Translations under genes and position numbers: made by a program
Source: Tardiphaga sp.
Lineage (GTDB): Bacteria > Pseudomonadota > Alphaproteobacteria > Rhizobiales > Xanthobacteraceae
DNA: 23,141 nt
Direction: 5' to 3'
NCBI GenBank assembly: GCA_014377915.1
Contig: JACMOT010000337.1
Location: forward strand, 1 to 23,141
The notes under the pieces: generated by a model
Told to the model about the DNA's origin: nothing
The model's database searches: none
The model's input: only the letters and a program-made list of their open reading frames with translations
In this document: positions 8,620 to 17,467 of the stretch, in pieces
How the letters are laid out: every line of letters begins with the position of its first letter
Position numbering within the stretch: position 1 is the first letter of the stretch

Positions 8620-8685
8620 CGACAAGTTCCAAGGCGCCGAAATGTCGCGCCTCGTCGTTCGTCATTAATATTTCCTATGCGCCCG

Positions 8686-9315
8686 TCACATCGGCGGGGT
8701 CAGTCCGTCGCGGCCGACATTGATGCGGGTGGCCTCGAAGCTGCCATCCTCCTTTTTGCTGGCGCCCATGATGATGATCTTGGCGCCGACCTTGAGCTCG
8801 GACTTGTCACCCGGAACGAAGGTGACGATCGGCGTGTCCGGCGTCACGATCACTTTTTTCTCGCCGTCCTTGTATTTGACCGTCAGGTTCTGGCCGTCGC
8901 TGGCCTCGACTTTCTGGTCGACGGTCGCGTTGGTCATGCTGCTGTTCGGCCGCAGATCCCACGGCCGCGAGCCCTCGCCGGTGCCGCGCATGGCTTCCGG
9001 GAAAATATGAATGGCGATCGCCTTCTGGGTGCCGTCGGGCTGCGGCTGGCCGGTGACGCCGATATAGGAGCCGGGCTTCACATCGGCCATGGTGGTCTTG
9101 ACGATGCCCGTGATGGTGGCGGTGTCGGTGAGCTTGACCTTGCGTTCAGCGCCGTCGCGATCCTTGACCGTCAGCAGCGCGCCATCCACGCTTTCGATGG
9201 TGCCGCGAATGCGGATCGGCTGCGGCTGCTGCGCGAACGCCGCCGACGTCAGCAGCGAGGCGGTCAGCAAGGCTCCCGCGACAATACGGGTGGTGGAAGA
9301 AACGATTTTCGACAT
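8686..9315 (-). CDS. Secreted DUF5666-like protein
   Basis: An exported protein of 209 aa without a known reaction. Residues 1-29 form a Sec signal peptide (MSKIVSSTTRIVAGALL, then TSAAFAQ). The mature part contains two similar beta-rich segments: RIRGTIESVDGALLTVKDRDGAERKV and the later VEASDGQNLTVKYKDGEKKVIV. These resemble the OB-like 'G.i.svdg..ltv...G' pattern of DUF5666 domains. Both segments run into a 'vkpGsyigv/vGakiiimG' strand. The ATG at 9315 is supported by AAGGA 7 nt upstream and starts the signal peptide; the longer reading adds 17 residues. The family assignment rests on pattern only. It follows aroE by 69 bp. Confidence 0.8.
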   Translation of the reverse strand: MSKIVSSTTRIVAGALLTASLLTSAAFAQQPQPIRIRGTIESVDGALLTVKDRDGAERKVKLTDTATITGIVKTTMADVKPGSYIGVTGQPQPDGTQKAIAIHIFPEAMRGTGEGSRPWDLRPNSSMTNATVDQKVEASDGQNLTVKYKDGEKKVIVTPDTPIVTFVPGDKSELKVGAKIIIMGASKKEDGSFEATRINVGRDGLTPPM

Positions 9316-9384
9316 AGGATTTCCTTTGGGCGGAGTGCCTTGCAACGCAGATGGAAACCCCATCATGAGGTTGCTATTCCCGCA

Positions 9385-10227
9385 TCACGCCACTGTGAGA
9401 TCGGACTCCAGCAGTTCGCGCAATTCGGGCGTTACTTCGGGGCGTTGCCCGAACCACAATTCAAAACCGCGCACCGCCTGATAGAGCAGCATGCCGAGTC
9501 CGTCGGCGGTGCTCAGCCCGCGGGCGCGCGCGGCGGCCAGCAGCGGCGTCTGCAACGGCACATAAACGAGATCGGCGACCACCGCCTCGGCCGGCAAGCG
9601 TTCGGTCGCCACCTCGAGCGGCGGCTGGCCATACATGCCGAGCGAGGTGGTGTTGACCAGCAGTCCCACGCGCGGGAGCACGCTGTTGATGTCTTCCCAT
9701 GGCAGCGGCAGCACCCTGGCGCCGAACTGATGGGCGATCGCCTGGGCCCGCCCGATGGTACGGTTGGCGAGATGGATGCGTTTGATGCCGCGCTCCAGCA
9801 GGCCGAACACCACCGCGCGCGATGCCCCCCCGGCGCCGAGCACCAGCGCATCATCGGCGTGGTCCCAATCGTCGGAGGAATGATCGAGATTGTCGATGAA
9901 GCCCTCGATGTCGGTATTGGTCGCGCGCAGCGTGCCGTGATCGTACCACAGCGTGTTGGCGGCGCCGACGGCGCGGGCGCGCTGGTCCGGCGCGGTCAGC
10001 TTGAGCACGCGCTCCTTGTGCGGGATCGTGATGTTGCCGCCGATATAACCGTGTTTCGACAGGTTCAGGATGAATTCGGCAAACCCTTCCGGCGGCACCG
10101 ACTCGATGCTGTAACCGCCGTCGAGGCCGAGCGCCCGCAGCCAATGATGATGAATCAGGGGGGAACGCGAATGCGCCGCCGGCCACCCGATCAAACATGC
10201 GGCGTGCGGCTTTATCTGGTTGGGCAT
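9385..10227 (-). CDS. aroE: Shikimate dehydrogenase
   Basis: This enzyme reduces 3-dehydroshikimate to shikimate with NADPH in aromatic amino acid synthesis. The 280-aa protein has the substrate-binding SRS motif (S20-S22), the catalytic lysine K71 in NITIPHKE, N91 in AANTLW, D106 in NTDIEGF, and the Rossmann loop LGAGGASRAV, then NRT in the NADP phosphate-binding position, then NTTSLGM. The ATG at 10227 is preferred over a TTG two codons upstream because AAGGA lies 6 nt before it. In many alphaproteobacteria aroE sits in a maf-aroE-coaE-dnaQ cluster. That context is absent here, so this could be a second copy or a quinate/shikimate dehydrogenase-like paralogue. Catalytic residues are intact. 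Confidence 0.92.
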   Translation of the reverse strand: MPNQIKPHAACLIGWPAAHSRSPLIHHHWLRALGLDGGYSIESVPPEGFAEFILNLSKHGYIGGNITIPHKERVLKLTAPDQRARAVGAANTLWYDHGTLRATNTDIEGFIDNLDHSSDDWDHADDALVLGAGGASRAVVFGLLERGIKRIHLANRTIGRAQAIAHQFGARVLPLPWEDINSVLPRVGLLVNTTSLGMYGQPPLEVATERLPAEAVVADLVYVPLQTPLLAAARARGLSTADGLGMLLYQAVRGFELWFGQRPEVTPELRELLESDLTVA

Positions 10228-10289
10228 CGGCAATCCTTCGCTTCGACCGAAGCGTACGTGTCAAAAGAAGTGTGGTGAGAAGCAGGCGG

Positions 10290-10577
10290 TCAATGTGGTT
10301 TGCGGCGCACCGAACTCGCGGAGATCGCCGAGATGATTAGCGCCGCCGCGGAGGGCCAAACGGCGGCAAGATCAAGGCGGTGTTGGGCCGAAGCGCCGAT
10401 CGCGACAGCGGACAGCAGCGCCACCCACAGAAAAGATCCGGCAGCCACGGCGAGCGCAGGGCGACCGTGAAGGAAGCCAAACGTCCCTCCGGAACGAGCA
10501 AGGCCGACGCCGTCAATGTGGCCCGCCGGTCCGCCGGGCGCGCAGGCAAGCTGGAAACTACGTGTTGATGTCAGCAT
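10290..10577 (-). CDS. Hypothetical small membrane protein
   Basis: A weak candidate of 95 aa without recognised similarity. Two hydrophobic stretches (LAVAAGSFLWVALLSAVAIG around residues 43-62 and VWPSAAALIISAISA near 73-87) could be membrane segments, and the chain ends in the basic SSVRRKPH. Codon third positions in the last half are GC-rich, as in real genes here. The frame opens further upstream with a TTG at 10715, which would give 141 aa. The ATG at 10577 is used because it is the first ATG, but no good ribosome site precedes it. It lies between aroE and the kinase-like gene on the same strand. It may be a degraded gene. Confidence 0.35.
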   Translation of the reverse strand: MLTSTRSFQLACAPGGPAGHIDGVGLARSGGTFGFLHGRPALAVAAGSFLWVALLSAVAIGASAQHRLDLAAVWPSAAALIISAISASSVRRKPH

Positions 10578-10727
10578 GCGCGCGAGTCGCCCTTCGATGT
10601 CCTGGCGCCATCTATCCAAAAGCGATGCCAACCACGCAAGGGTGATGCGACCGTTGCAAACATTTTTCCAGCTAGCATGTCCAGGTCGCAGCCATCTTGA
10701 TGCTGGCGCGCGCAACCGCCGCGCGAA

Positions 10728-11261
10728 CTAGACAGATCCCCGAAAATTTTCGCCCGTACCGCTATGGGCTGCGGTCAGAAACGCGGCCACATCGAAACGA
10801 TTCAGAAGGCGTATCTTCTGGCCCGCAAAATCGTTGAACAAGCCAAGATGCCCGGCAAATGATGTCGACGTTTGCCGCTGCCAATAGGCTGCCGCCCACG
10901 CCAGAAGGTCGGCATGTTGCTCGGCCGTCGCACCGCGCGATGGCCCGCGCCCAGTCAGGCTGTCGCGGCATACGTCCCACGGCAGATCGAGCCAGATCAA
11001 TGTGTTGGCGCGCGCGAGGGCGATTGCGGCCAGCCAACCATACACTCCCTCGATGACCCACCGCGGCTGCTCGGCAAAGGCGTGGACGACGCCTTTGGCC
11101 TCGGCCTTATCGCGATCGATGCCAACACCCACCTGCCAATGGGCATCATCAAGGTCGAAGACAACCTGTCCCCGCGTCGCACCCAACGCTTCTGCAAGCG
11201 TGCTCTTGCCCGAGCCACTATTGCCGATGATGACGATCCGCGCCCCAGGTATCATCAGCAT
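10728..11261 (-). CDS. P-loop nucleotide-kinase-like protein
   Basis: A P-loop NTPase of 177 aa in the adenylate-kinase-like/'topology modulation' group, probably a small-molecule or nucleotide kinase. The Walker A motif GNSGSGKST is at residues 13-21 of this reading. Then come a VFDLDDAHW segment (acidic residues at the acceptor site), WVIEGVYGW, and LIWLDLPWDVCRDSL, a LID-preceding strand found in these proteins. Two ATGs, at 11261 and 11255, are both possible. The upstream EF-G-like gene stops at 11268, leaving 6 nt, so the ribosome site falls within that gene's end and translation is probably coupled. No strong Shine-Dalgarno is visible. The substrate is unknown. I see no truncation. Confidence 0.8.
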   Translation of the reverse strand: MLMIPGARIVIIGNSGSGKSTLAEALGATRGQVVFDLDDAHWQVGVGIDRDKAEAKGVVHAFAEQPRWVIEGVYGWLAAIALARANTLIWLDLPWDVCRDSLTGRGPSRGATAEQHADLLAWAAAYWQRQTSTSFAGHLGLFNDFAGQKIRLLNRFDVAAFLTAAHSGTGENFRGSV

Positions 11262-11267
11262 AATGTA

Positions 11268-13328
11268 TCACGCCGCCACCCGGTGCGCGGCGATGATCTG
11301 GTCGGCGGCGCGGCCGGTGACTTCGGCCATGTGATCGAAGCGGCGGGTAAAGTGTCCAGCGCCGGCGGTGGCCGAGCGCAGTTCGACGATCAGGTCACCG
11401 ATCTCCGCCTCCGGCAACATCGCCCGGACCTGGTCCCAGCCCGGCCAGTTGTCGCGGGTGTCGAAGCCCAGGATCTGGCCACGGCGGCCCGACAGGATGG
11501 CGTTGACCTTGGCGGTGGCCTCATTGGGACAGACGATCTCAACCACATGGATGGGCTCCAGCAGCACCGGCTGGCATTGCGGCAGCGCTTCGCTGACGCC
11601 AATCCGCGCCGCGGTACGAAACGCAAGGTCCGACGAATCCACGGTGTGGAACGAGCCGTCGGTCAGAGTCACCTGCACGTCGATCACCGGAAAGCCCAGC
11701 GGGCCGCGCAGGAGGCCGTCAACGACACCTTCCTGCACCGCCGGAATATAGTTGCGCGGCACCGCGCCGCCGACCACTTTTTCCTCGAACGCGAAGCCGT
11801 CGCCGCGCGGCAGCGGCCGCACTTCCAATACGACGTCGCCGAACTGGCCGTGGCCGCCGGATTGCTTCTTGTGCCGGCCGCGTTGCACGATCGGTTTTCG
11901 GATCGTCTCCTGGTAAGCAATGATCGGCGGCTGCGATTTGACCTGGACACCGAAGCGCTCGCGCAACCGCTCCAGCGCGACGCGCAGGTGCATCTCGCCC
12001 TGCCCCCACAGCACCACGTCATGGGTCGCGGCATGGTGGACCACCGTGAGCGACGGATCTTCCTCGTTGAGCCGCAGCAGCGCCTGGCCGAGTTTGGCGT
12101 CGTCCTTGCGATCGGCGGCCGCGAGCGCCATCGCCAGCACCGGTACGGCAATCACAACATGGACCAGCGCCGCCGGCGCGGTCTTGCCGGTTGAAAGCAG
12201 GTCGCCGGTCCGGACATGATCGAGCTTGCCGAATGCGACCGTCTCGCCGGCCCGGGCGGTGTCGCACTTGGTGTCATGGGCACCTGGCACCAGCAAACCG
12301 GAAACGCGACCGCTCTCGCCCGATGAGGCCCGCAGCGTGGCGCCATCCTCCAGCGAGCCGGCGAGTACGCGCGCCAGCGACAGCTTGCCGCCATGCGGAA
12401 GGTGCGTGGTCTTGATGACATAGGCCAGCGCCTCCTTGCCATCCGGGATGCCGAGCCGCCGCGCCGTTTCAACGACGCCGGGCGCCTCGTGGCGCAACGC
12501 CTTCAGCAGTCGCAGCACGCCGTTTTCACGCAACGCCGAGCCCAGCAGCACCGGACAAATCAGCCCGTCGCGCAACTCGCGGGCGAGATCATCGAACACC
12601 GTATCCGCCGGTGGCGCGATATCGTCGAGCAGCTGCTCCATCAGCGCATCGTCGTGATCGGCAAGCTTCTCCAGCATGGCGAAGCGGGCTTCCTTCTCGC
12701 GATCGAGGTCGCCGCCATCAAGCGCGATCACCTCGGATGGCCTGTGCTCGCGATAGACAAAGGCGCGCTCCAGCGCCAGATCGACAAAGCCTTCGATCCG
12801 CTCATCGCCCCAGATCGGGATCTGCCGCAGCACCAGCGGAATCCGCGACGCCGGCTGCAGCGTGGCCAGGGTTTCGCGGATACGCTTGTTGGCGCGGTCA
12901 ATCTTGTTGAGAAACAGCAAGCGCGGAATATGCAAATCTTCCAGCTCGCGCAGGATCAGCTGCAACTGCGGCAGCTTGCGTTCGTCCGCCTCGCACACCA
13001 CCACCGCGGCGTCGACCGCCGGCAACGCGGCGCGCATGTCATGGACGAACTCCACCGAGCCCGGACAATCAATAAACGTGTAGCTGTCGCCCTTGAAAAC
13101 GGTGGTCGCCGCCGTCAGGCTGACGCCCATCTTGTGGTGGCGGGCTTCGGCGCTGGCATCGCCGACCGAGCTGCCGGCATCGACGCTGCCGGCCCGCGGG
13201 ATCGCACCGGTGCGCGCCAGGATGGCTTCGAGCAGAGTGGTTTTCCCGCTCTGGAAAGGGCCCACCAGCGCAATGCATTTCGCTGCGTTGCCCTGGGAAC
13301 CACGTGGACTTTTCCCATCATGTCCCAT
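11268..13328 (-). CDS. EF-G-like translational GTPase with altered switch II
   Basis: A 686-aa paralogue of elongation factor G with all five EF-G domains by order and length. The P-loop GPFQSGKT is at 23-30, a switch I equivalent MGVSLTAAT at 67-75 replaces the usual RGITIxxA(A)T, DCPGS is at 87-91, and NKID is at 141-144. Domain IV shows SGGHGQFGDV and domain V PEAEIGDLIVELRS. In EF-G the G3 motif is DTPGH and its histidine activates water; here that position is S91. The ATG at 13328 has AGGAGG 5 nt upstream, far better than the reading that begins 22 codons earlier. Family members of this type are known from Bradyrhizobium and Rhodopseudomonas as annotated 'elongation factor G', with no established role that I know of. 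It is probably not the main fusA, which normally sits with rpsL-rpsG-tuf. Confidence 0.88.
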   Translation of the reverse strand: MGHDGKSPRGSQGNAAKCIALVGPFQSGKTTLLEAILARTGAIPRAGSVDAGSSVGDASAEARHHKMGVSLTAATTVFKGDSYTFIDCPGSVEFVHDMRAALPAVDAAVVVCEADERKLPQLQLILRELEDLHIPRLLFLNKIDRANKRIRETLATLQPASRIPLVLRQIPIWGDERIEGFVDLALERAFVYREHRPSEVIALDGGDLDREKEARFAMLEKLADHDDALMEQLLDDIAPPADTVFDDLARELRDGLICPVLLGSALRENGVLRLLKALRHEAPGVVETARRLGIPDGKEALAYVIKTTHLPHGGKLSLARVLAGSLEDGATLRASSGESGRVSGLLVPGAHDTKCDTARAGETVAFGKLDHVRTGDLLSTGKTAPAALVHVVIAVPVLAMALAAADRKDDAKLGQALLRLNEEDPSLTVVHHAATHDVVLWGQGEMHLRVALERLRERFGVQVKSQPPIIAYQETIRKPIVQRGRHKKQSGGHGQFGDVVLEVRPLPRGDGFAFEEKVVGGAVPRNYIPAVQEGVVDGLLRGPLGFPVIDVQVTLTDGSFHTVDSSDLAFRTAARIGVSEALPQCQPVLLEPIHVVEIVCPNEATAKVNAILSGRRGQILGFDTRDNWPGWDQVRAMLPEAEIGDLIVELRSATAGAGHFTRRFDHMAEVTGRAADQIIAAHRVAA

Positions 13329-13483
13329 TGCCGCCTCCTGATCTGGAGCTCGGCCCGTGATCGGGTCGGCGCCGGGATGCTCCGCCCGGTCCACCGGTTT
13401 GGCAAGATGGAAACGTTGCTGCGTTGCGGCGACCTTCGCCCGCCCGCATGCGGGCGACGCAAGAAGTGCGCCGCGTCTTCTCT

Positions 13484-13957
13484 CTAGCGTCCCGGACGCA
13501 GTTCGAGGCTTTCCAGCCCGACGGCGATGTTCACGCCGGTGGACCCCTGCAGACTGAGCGGCTGCAGCGCGATGGAATTCCGCGATCCGCCGACCAGCAC
13601 GTTGGCGCCGAGGCCGACGCCAAACGAAGCCGAGCCCTGGGCACCGGCGTAATTGCCGGAGAGATCGCCGGGCCCGGAATAATTCACCGGTGCGAAGACC
13701 GCCCAGGACAACGCGGTCTGTTCGGTAATACCGAGGTCGATCCCGACCTTGCGAACCGTTGCGACGTAAGGCTGGTCGGGACGGCCGCTACCGGTGAGCA
13801 CGCAGCCAAGATTGGTGACCGAGCCAACCACGAAGCCGACGCTGGCGCCGCCGCGGCAGTTCAACACGCCGAGCTGAACGGCCTGCGGCGACTGCGCCTG
13901 GGCGCTGAAGCTGGCCAGGGTGACGGCGAGGCCCAAAACTGGCGAAAGGCGGCTCAT
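13484..13957 (-). CDS. Secreted DUF992 protein (first of two)
   Basis: An exported protein of 157 aa without known activity. Residues 1-21 are a signal peptide (MSRLSPVLGLAVTLASFSAQA). The mature part follows the DUF992 pattern: VQLGVLNCRGGASVGFVVGS, NLGCVLTGSG, PYVATVRKVGIDLGIT, SWAVFAP, LSGNYAGAQGSASFGVGLGANVLVGG, and ALQPLSLQGSTGVNIAVGLESLELRPG. The two conserved cysteines (GVLNC and LGCVL) could form a disulfide. The ATG at 13957 starts the signal peptide; GGAG lies about 9 nt upstream, and the longer reading adds 39 residues. The neighbouring gene at 14126 is a clear paralogue, and a terminator separates the two. Confidence 0.9.
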   Translation of the reverse strand: MSRLSPVLGLAVTLASFSAQAQSPQAVQLGVLNCRGGASVGFVVGSVTNLGCVLTGSGRPDQPYVATVRKVGIDLGITEQTALSWAVFAPVNYSGPGDLSGNYAGAQGSASFGVGLGANVLVGGSRNSIALQPLSLQGSTGVNIAVGLESLELRPGR

Positions 13958-14082
13958 GGCGTGATCTCCGGATGTGAACGAGGCGATGTGGACCGCGCAA
14001 GCGGCGGAAACCGCTAGCGTCAGTTGTATCCATAGCCAATGAAACCATCGCAAAACAACAAGGCTGATCAGCACAGCGCATA

Positions 14083-14110
14083 AAAAAGGCCCGCTTGCGC
14101 GGGCCTTTTT
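14083..14110. terminator. Bidirectional terminator between the DUF992 genes
   Basis: AAAAAGGCCCGC at 14083-14094 pairs perfectly with GCGGGCCTTTTT at 14099-14110 around a 4-nt loop. On the minus strand it lies 15 bases after the stop of the 14126-14632 gene and is followed by six T. It should end that transcript, so the two DUF992 genes are separate units. Confidence 0.9.
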
Positions 14111-14125
14111 GTCATTTATCGTCGA

Positions 14126-14632
14126 TTAGTGCTGACGACGATGATGACGGCGACGAACCGGAGCGGCGGGGGTCAGCTCCAGGCTGACGACGCCGGCGGC
14201 CACGTTGAGGCCGGTCTGGCCCTGAACGCTGATCGGCTGCAGGGTGTACTGGTTGCCATTGCCGCCGAGCAGGAAATTGCCGCCGAAGCCGATACCGACC
14301 GAGGCGTTGGAGCCGACGCCACCATAGGTGCCGGCGAGACCGCCACGCGGCACGCGGGCGTAGGGCGCAAACGCGGTCCACTGCACGGTGGTGTTCTGGG
14401 TGAAGCCTAGATCAAGACCGAAGCGGCGAATCGTGGCCACATACCCCTCGGAACGGCCACCGCCGCTCTGGAATACGCAATTCAGGGTCGCATTCGAACC
14501 AACGACGAAGCTGACATTCTGCCCGCCGGTGCACTCGAGCACGCCGACGGCAACGCCCTGCTGCGCATTCGCGGAAGCGAAGGAGGCCACGAGGGCGACG
14601 GTCGCGAGGCCGAACATTTTAGAAAGTCGCAT
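14126..14632 (-). CDS. Secreted DUF992 protein (second of two)
   Basis: An exported 168-aa protein of the DUF992 family. Residues 1-23 form the signal peptide (MRLSKMFGLATVALVASFAS, then ANA). The mature part has VAVGVLECTGGQNVSFVVGS, ATLNCVFQSGGG, GYVATIRRFGLDLGFT, QWTAFAP, LAGTYGGVGSNASVGIGFGG, and TLQPISVQGQTGLNVAAGVVSLELTP. Two cysteines match those of the neighbouring copy. A basic His/Arg tail (APVRRRHHRRQH), missing from the other copy, ends the chain. The ATG at 14632 has GGAG 8 nt upstream; the longer reading adds 26 residues. A bidirectional terminator follows the stop codon. A periplasmic or surface location is likely; the role is unknown. Confidence 0.92.
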   Translation of the reverse strand: MRLSKMFGLATVALVASFASANAQQGVAVGVLECTGGQNVSFVVGSNATLNCVFQSGGGRSEGYVATIRRFGLDLGFTQNTTVQWTAFAPYARVPRGGLAGTYGGVGSNASVGIGFGGNFLLGGNGNQYTLQPISVQGQTGLNVAAGVVSLELTPAAPVRRRHHRRQH

Positions 14633-14688
14633 AGAGATACTCCGGTTTTTGGCTTTGATTGTGCGGCAAACAAGAAGGAAGCGCCGTG

Positions 14689-14719
14689 TCCAAAACAAGG
14701 CGCCTACCAAAAATAGGCG
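14689..14719 (-). terminator. Candidate terminator of aatA
   Basis: CGCCTA at 14701-14706 pairs with TAGGCG at 14714-14719 with a 7-nt loop. Read on the minus strand it follows the aatA stop by 37 bases and is trailed by CCTTGTTTT. The stem is short (6 bp, or 7 counting a wobble pair), so termination strength is uncertain. It precedes the start of the 14126-14632 gene. Confidence 0.5.
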
Positions 14720-14756
14720 TCAAATTGTCGCTAATTAAAACGGTGTGACGATTAAC

Positions 14757-16390
<1,634 letters not shown>

Positions 16391-17050
16391 ATGTACAAGC
16401 TTTATTCGATGCAACGCTCCGGCAACAGCTACAAGGTTCGCCTTGCGCTGGCGTTTCTCGAAGCCCCCTATCGCGCGATCGAAGTCGACATTCTTCGCGG
16501 CGAAAGCCGCACGCCGGAATTCCTGGCCAAGAATCCAAGTGGCCAGGTGCCGTTGCTCGAGATCGCGGAGGGCCGCTATCTCGCCGAGTCAAACGCCATC
16601 CTGTGGTATGTCGCGATCGGCACATCGCTGGCTCCGGAATCGCGGATGGATCGCGCCGAGGCCCTGCAGTGGATGTTCTTCGAACAGCACGCGCTGGAGC
16701 CGAATATCGGGGCGGCCTATTTCTGGCTGTCGCTGGTGCGCGGGGGTCGCGACCTGCAGACCCATGCGCTGGAAGACTGGATGGAGCGCGGCTATGCTGC
16801 CCTGCAGGTGATGGAAGATCACCTCAAGAGCAACGATTTCTTCGCCGCCGGTCAGCTCACCATCGCCGACATCGCGCTGTACGGCTACACCCACGTCGCC
16901 AATCAATGCGACTTCGACCTCGAAAGCTTCCCCGCGATACGGCACTGGCTGCGACGGATCGAGCAGCAGACCGGCTTTGTGCCGATGAACTGGCATCCGA
17001 CGTCGTCGGAGTTTGATACTTTAGACGTAGCAGCCGACGTCGAAGCGTAG
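16391..17050 (+). CDS. Glutathione S-transferase family protein
   Basis: A 219-aa two-domain transferase. The thioredoxin-like domain (1-83) has SGNSYKVRLAL at 10-20, the cis-proline loop QVP at 52-54, and the gamma-glutamyl contact ESNAI at 66-70. The helical domain follows, with the N-capping motif IADIALYGYTHVA. It shares blocks with the transferase at 1774-2355: SGN..KV, G[DE]SRTPEFLA.N..GQVP and [QE]SNAI. The ATG at 16391 is chosen because the fold starts there. The ribosome site is weak: GGAAGAAG sits about 14 nt away. A short extra tail (SSEFDTLDVAADVEA) follows the domain. It is divergent from aatA; the substrate is unknown. Confidence 0.88.
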   Translation: MYKLYSMQRSGNSYKVRLALAFLEAPYRAIEVDILRGESRTPEFLAKNPSGQVPLLEIAEGRYLAESNAILWYVAIGTSLAPESRMDRAEALQWMFFEQHALEPNIGAAYFWLSLVRGGRDLQTHALEDWMERGYAALQVMEDHLKSNDFFAAGQLTIADIALYGYTHVANQCDFDLESFPAIRHWLRRIEQQTGFVPMNWHPTSSEFDTLDVAADVEA

Positions 17051-17205
17051 CGGCCGGGCCACAACCCGCGGCATTCTGCTACGATGAGTAGTCGTGCCCT
17101 GCTTCCGCCACCGTTCAGGCGGGAACCGCCTAAATTGCGCCCGTTGATCTCTGCAAGATTCTTGAGCCGCGGGTGATTCGCCCGCGATTTGAAGGATTTA
17201 CGGCC

Positions 17206-17379
17206 ATGATCCGGTCGATTCGCGTCAACCCGGGGTTCCCCGCGCAACCGAGACCTGTCGCCCTGCCCCGCCTCACCCATGTCGTGGCCGTATCGCTGGC
17301 ACTGGCCTCGCTATGCCTGATCGTCGCTTTGACAGCACTGTCGGTCCAGACGTCAATCGCAATGCCACTGCCCGGCTGA
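17206..17379 (+). CDS. Small single-span membrane protein, 57 aa
   Basis: Not recognised. A 57-aa chain with a basic, proline-rich N-terminal half and one hydrophobic helix (VVAVSLALASLCLIVALTAL) near residues 28-48. The topology looks like a membrane-anchored peptide with a short outside tail (SVQTSIAMPLPG). The ATG at 17206 has GAAGGA about 9 nt upstream, which supports translation; an earlier ATG at 17173 has no comparable site. It lies 88 bp before the aldose dehydrogenase gene on the same strand and could be co-transcribed with it. Evidence is limited to the ribosome site, the membrane helix and the context. Confidence 0.5.
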   Translation: MIRSIRVNPGFPAQPRPVALPRLTHVVAVSLALASLCLIVALTALSVQTSIAMPLPG

Positions 17380-17467
17380 TCGACATCGCCAACGGGTTAG
17401 TCCGCATCAGATACTCATAAAACCCCGCGCCCTGCGCGCCACTTCGCCTTCGCGACGGAGCCACCCG

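Noticed and set aside
10380..10731. Plus-strand frames opposite the weak 10290-10577 ORF
   Set aside because: They have basic, low-complexity translations and no ribosome site; the minus reading has better third-position GC and membrane helices.
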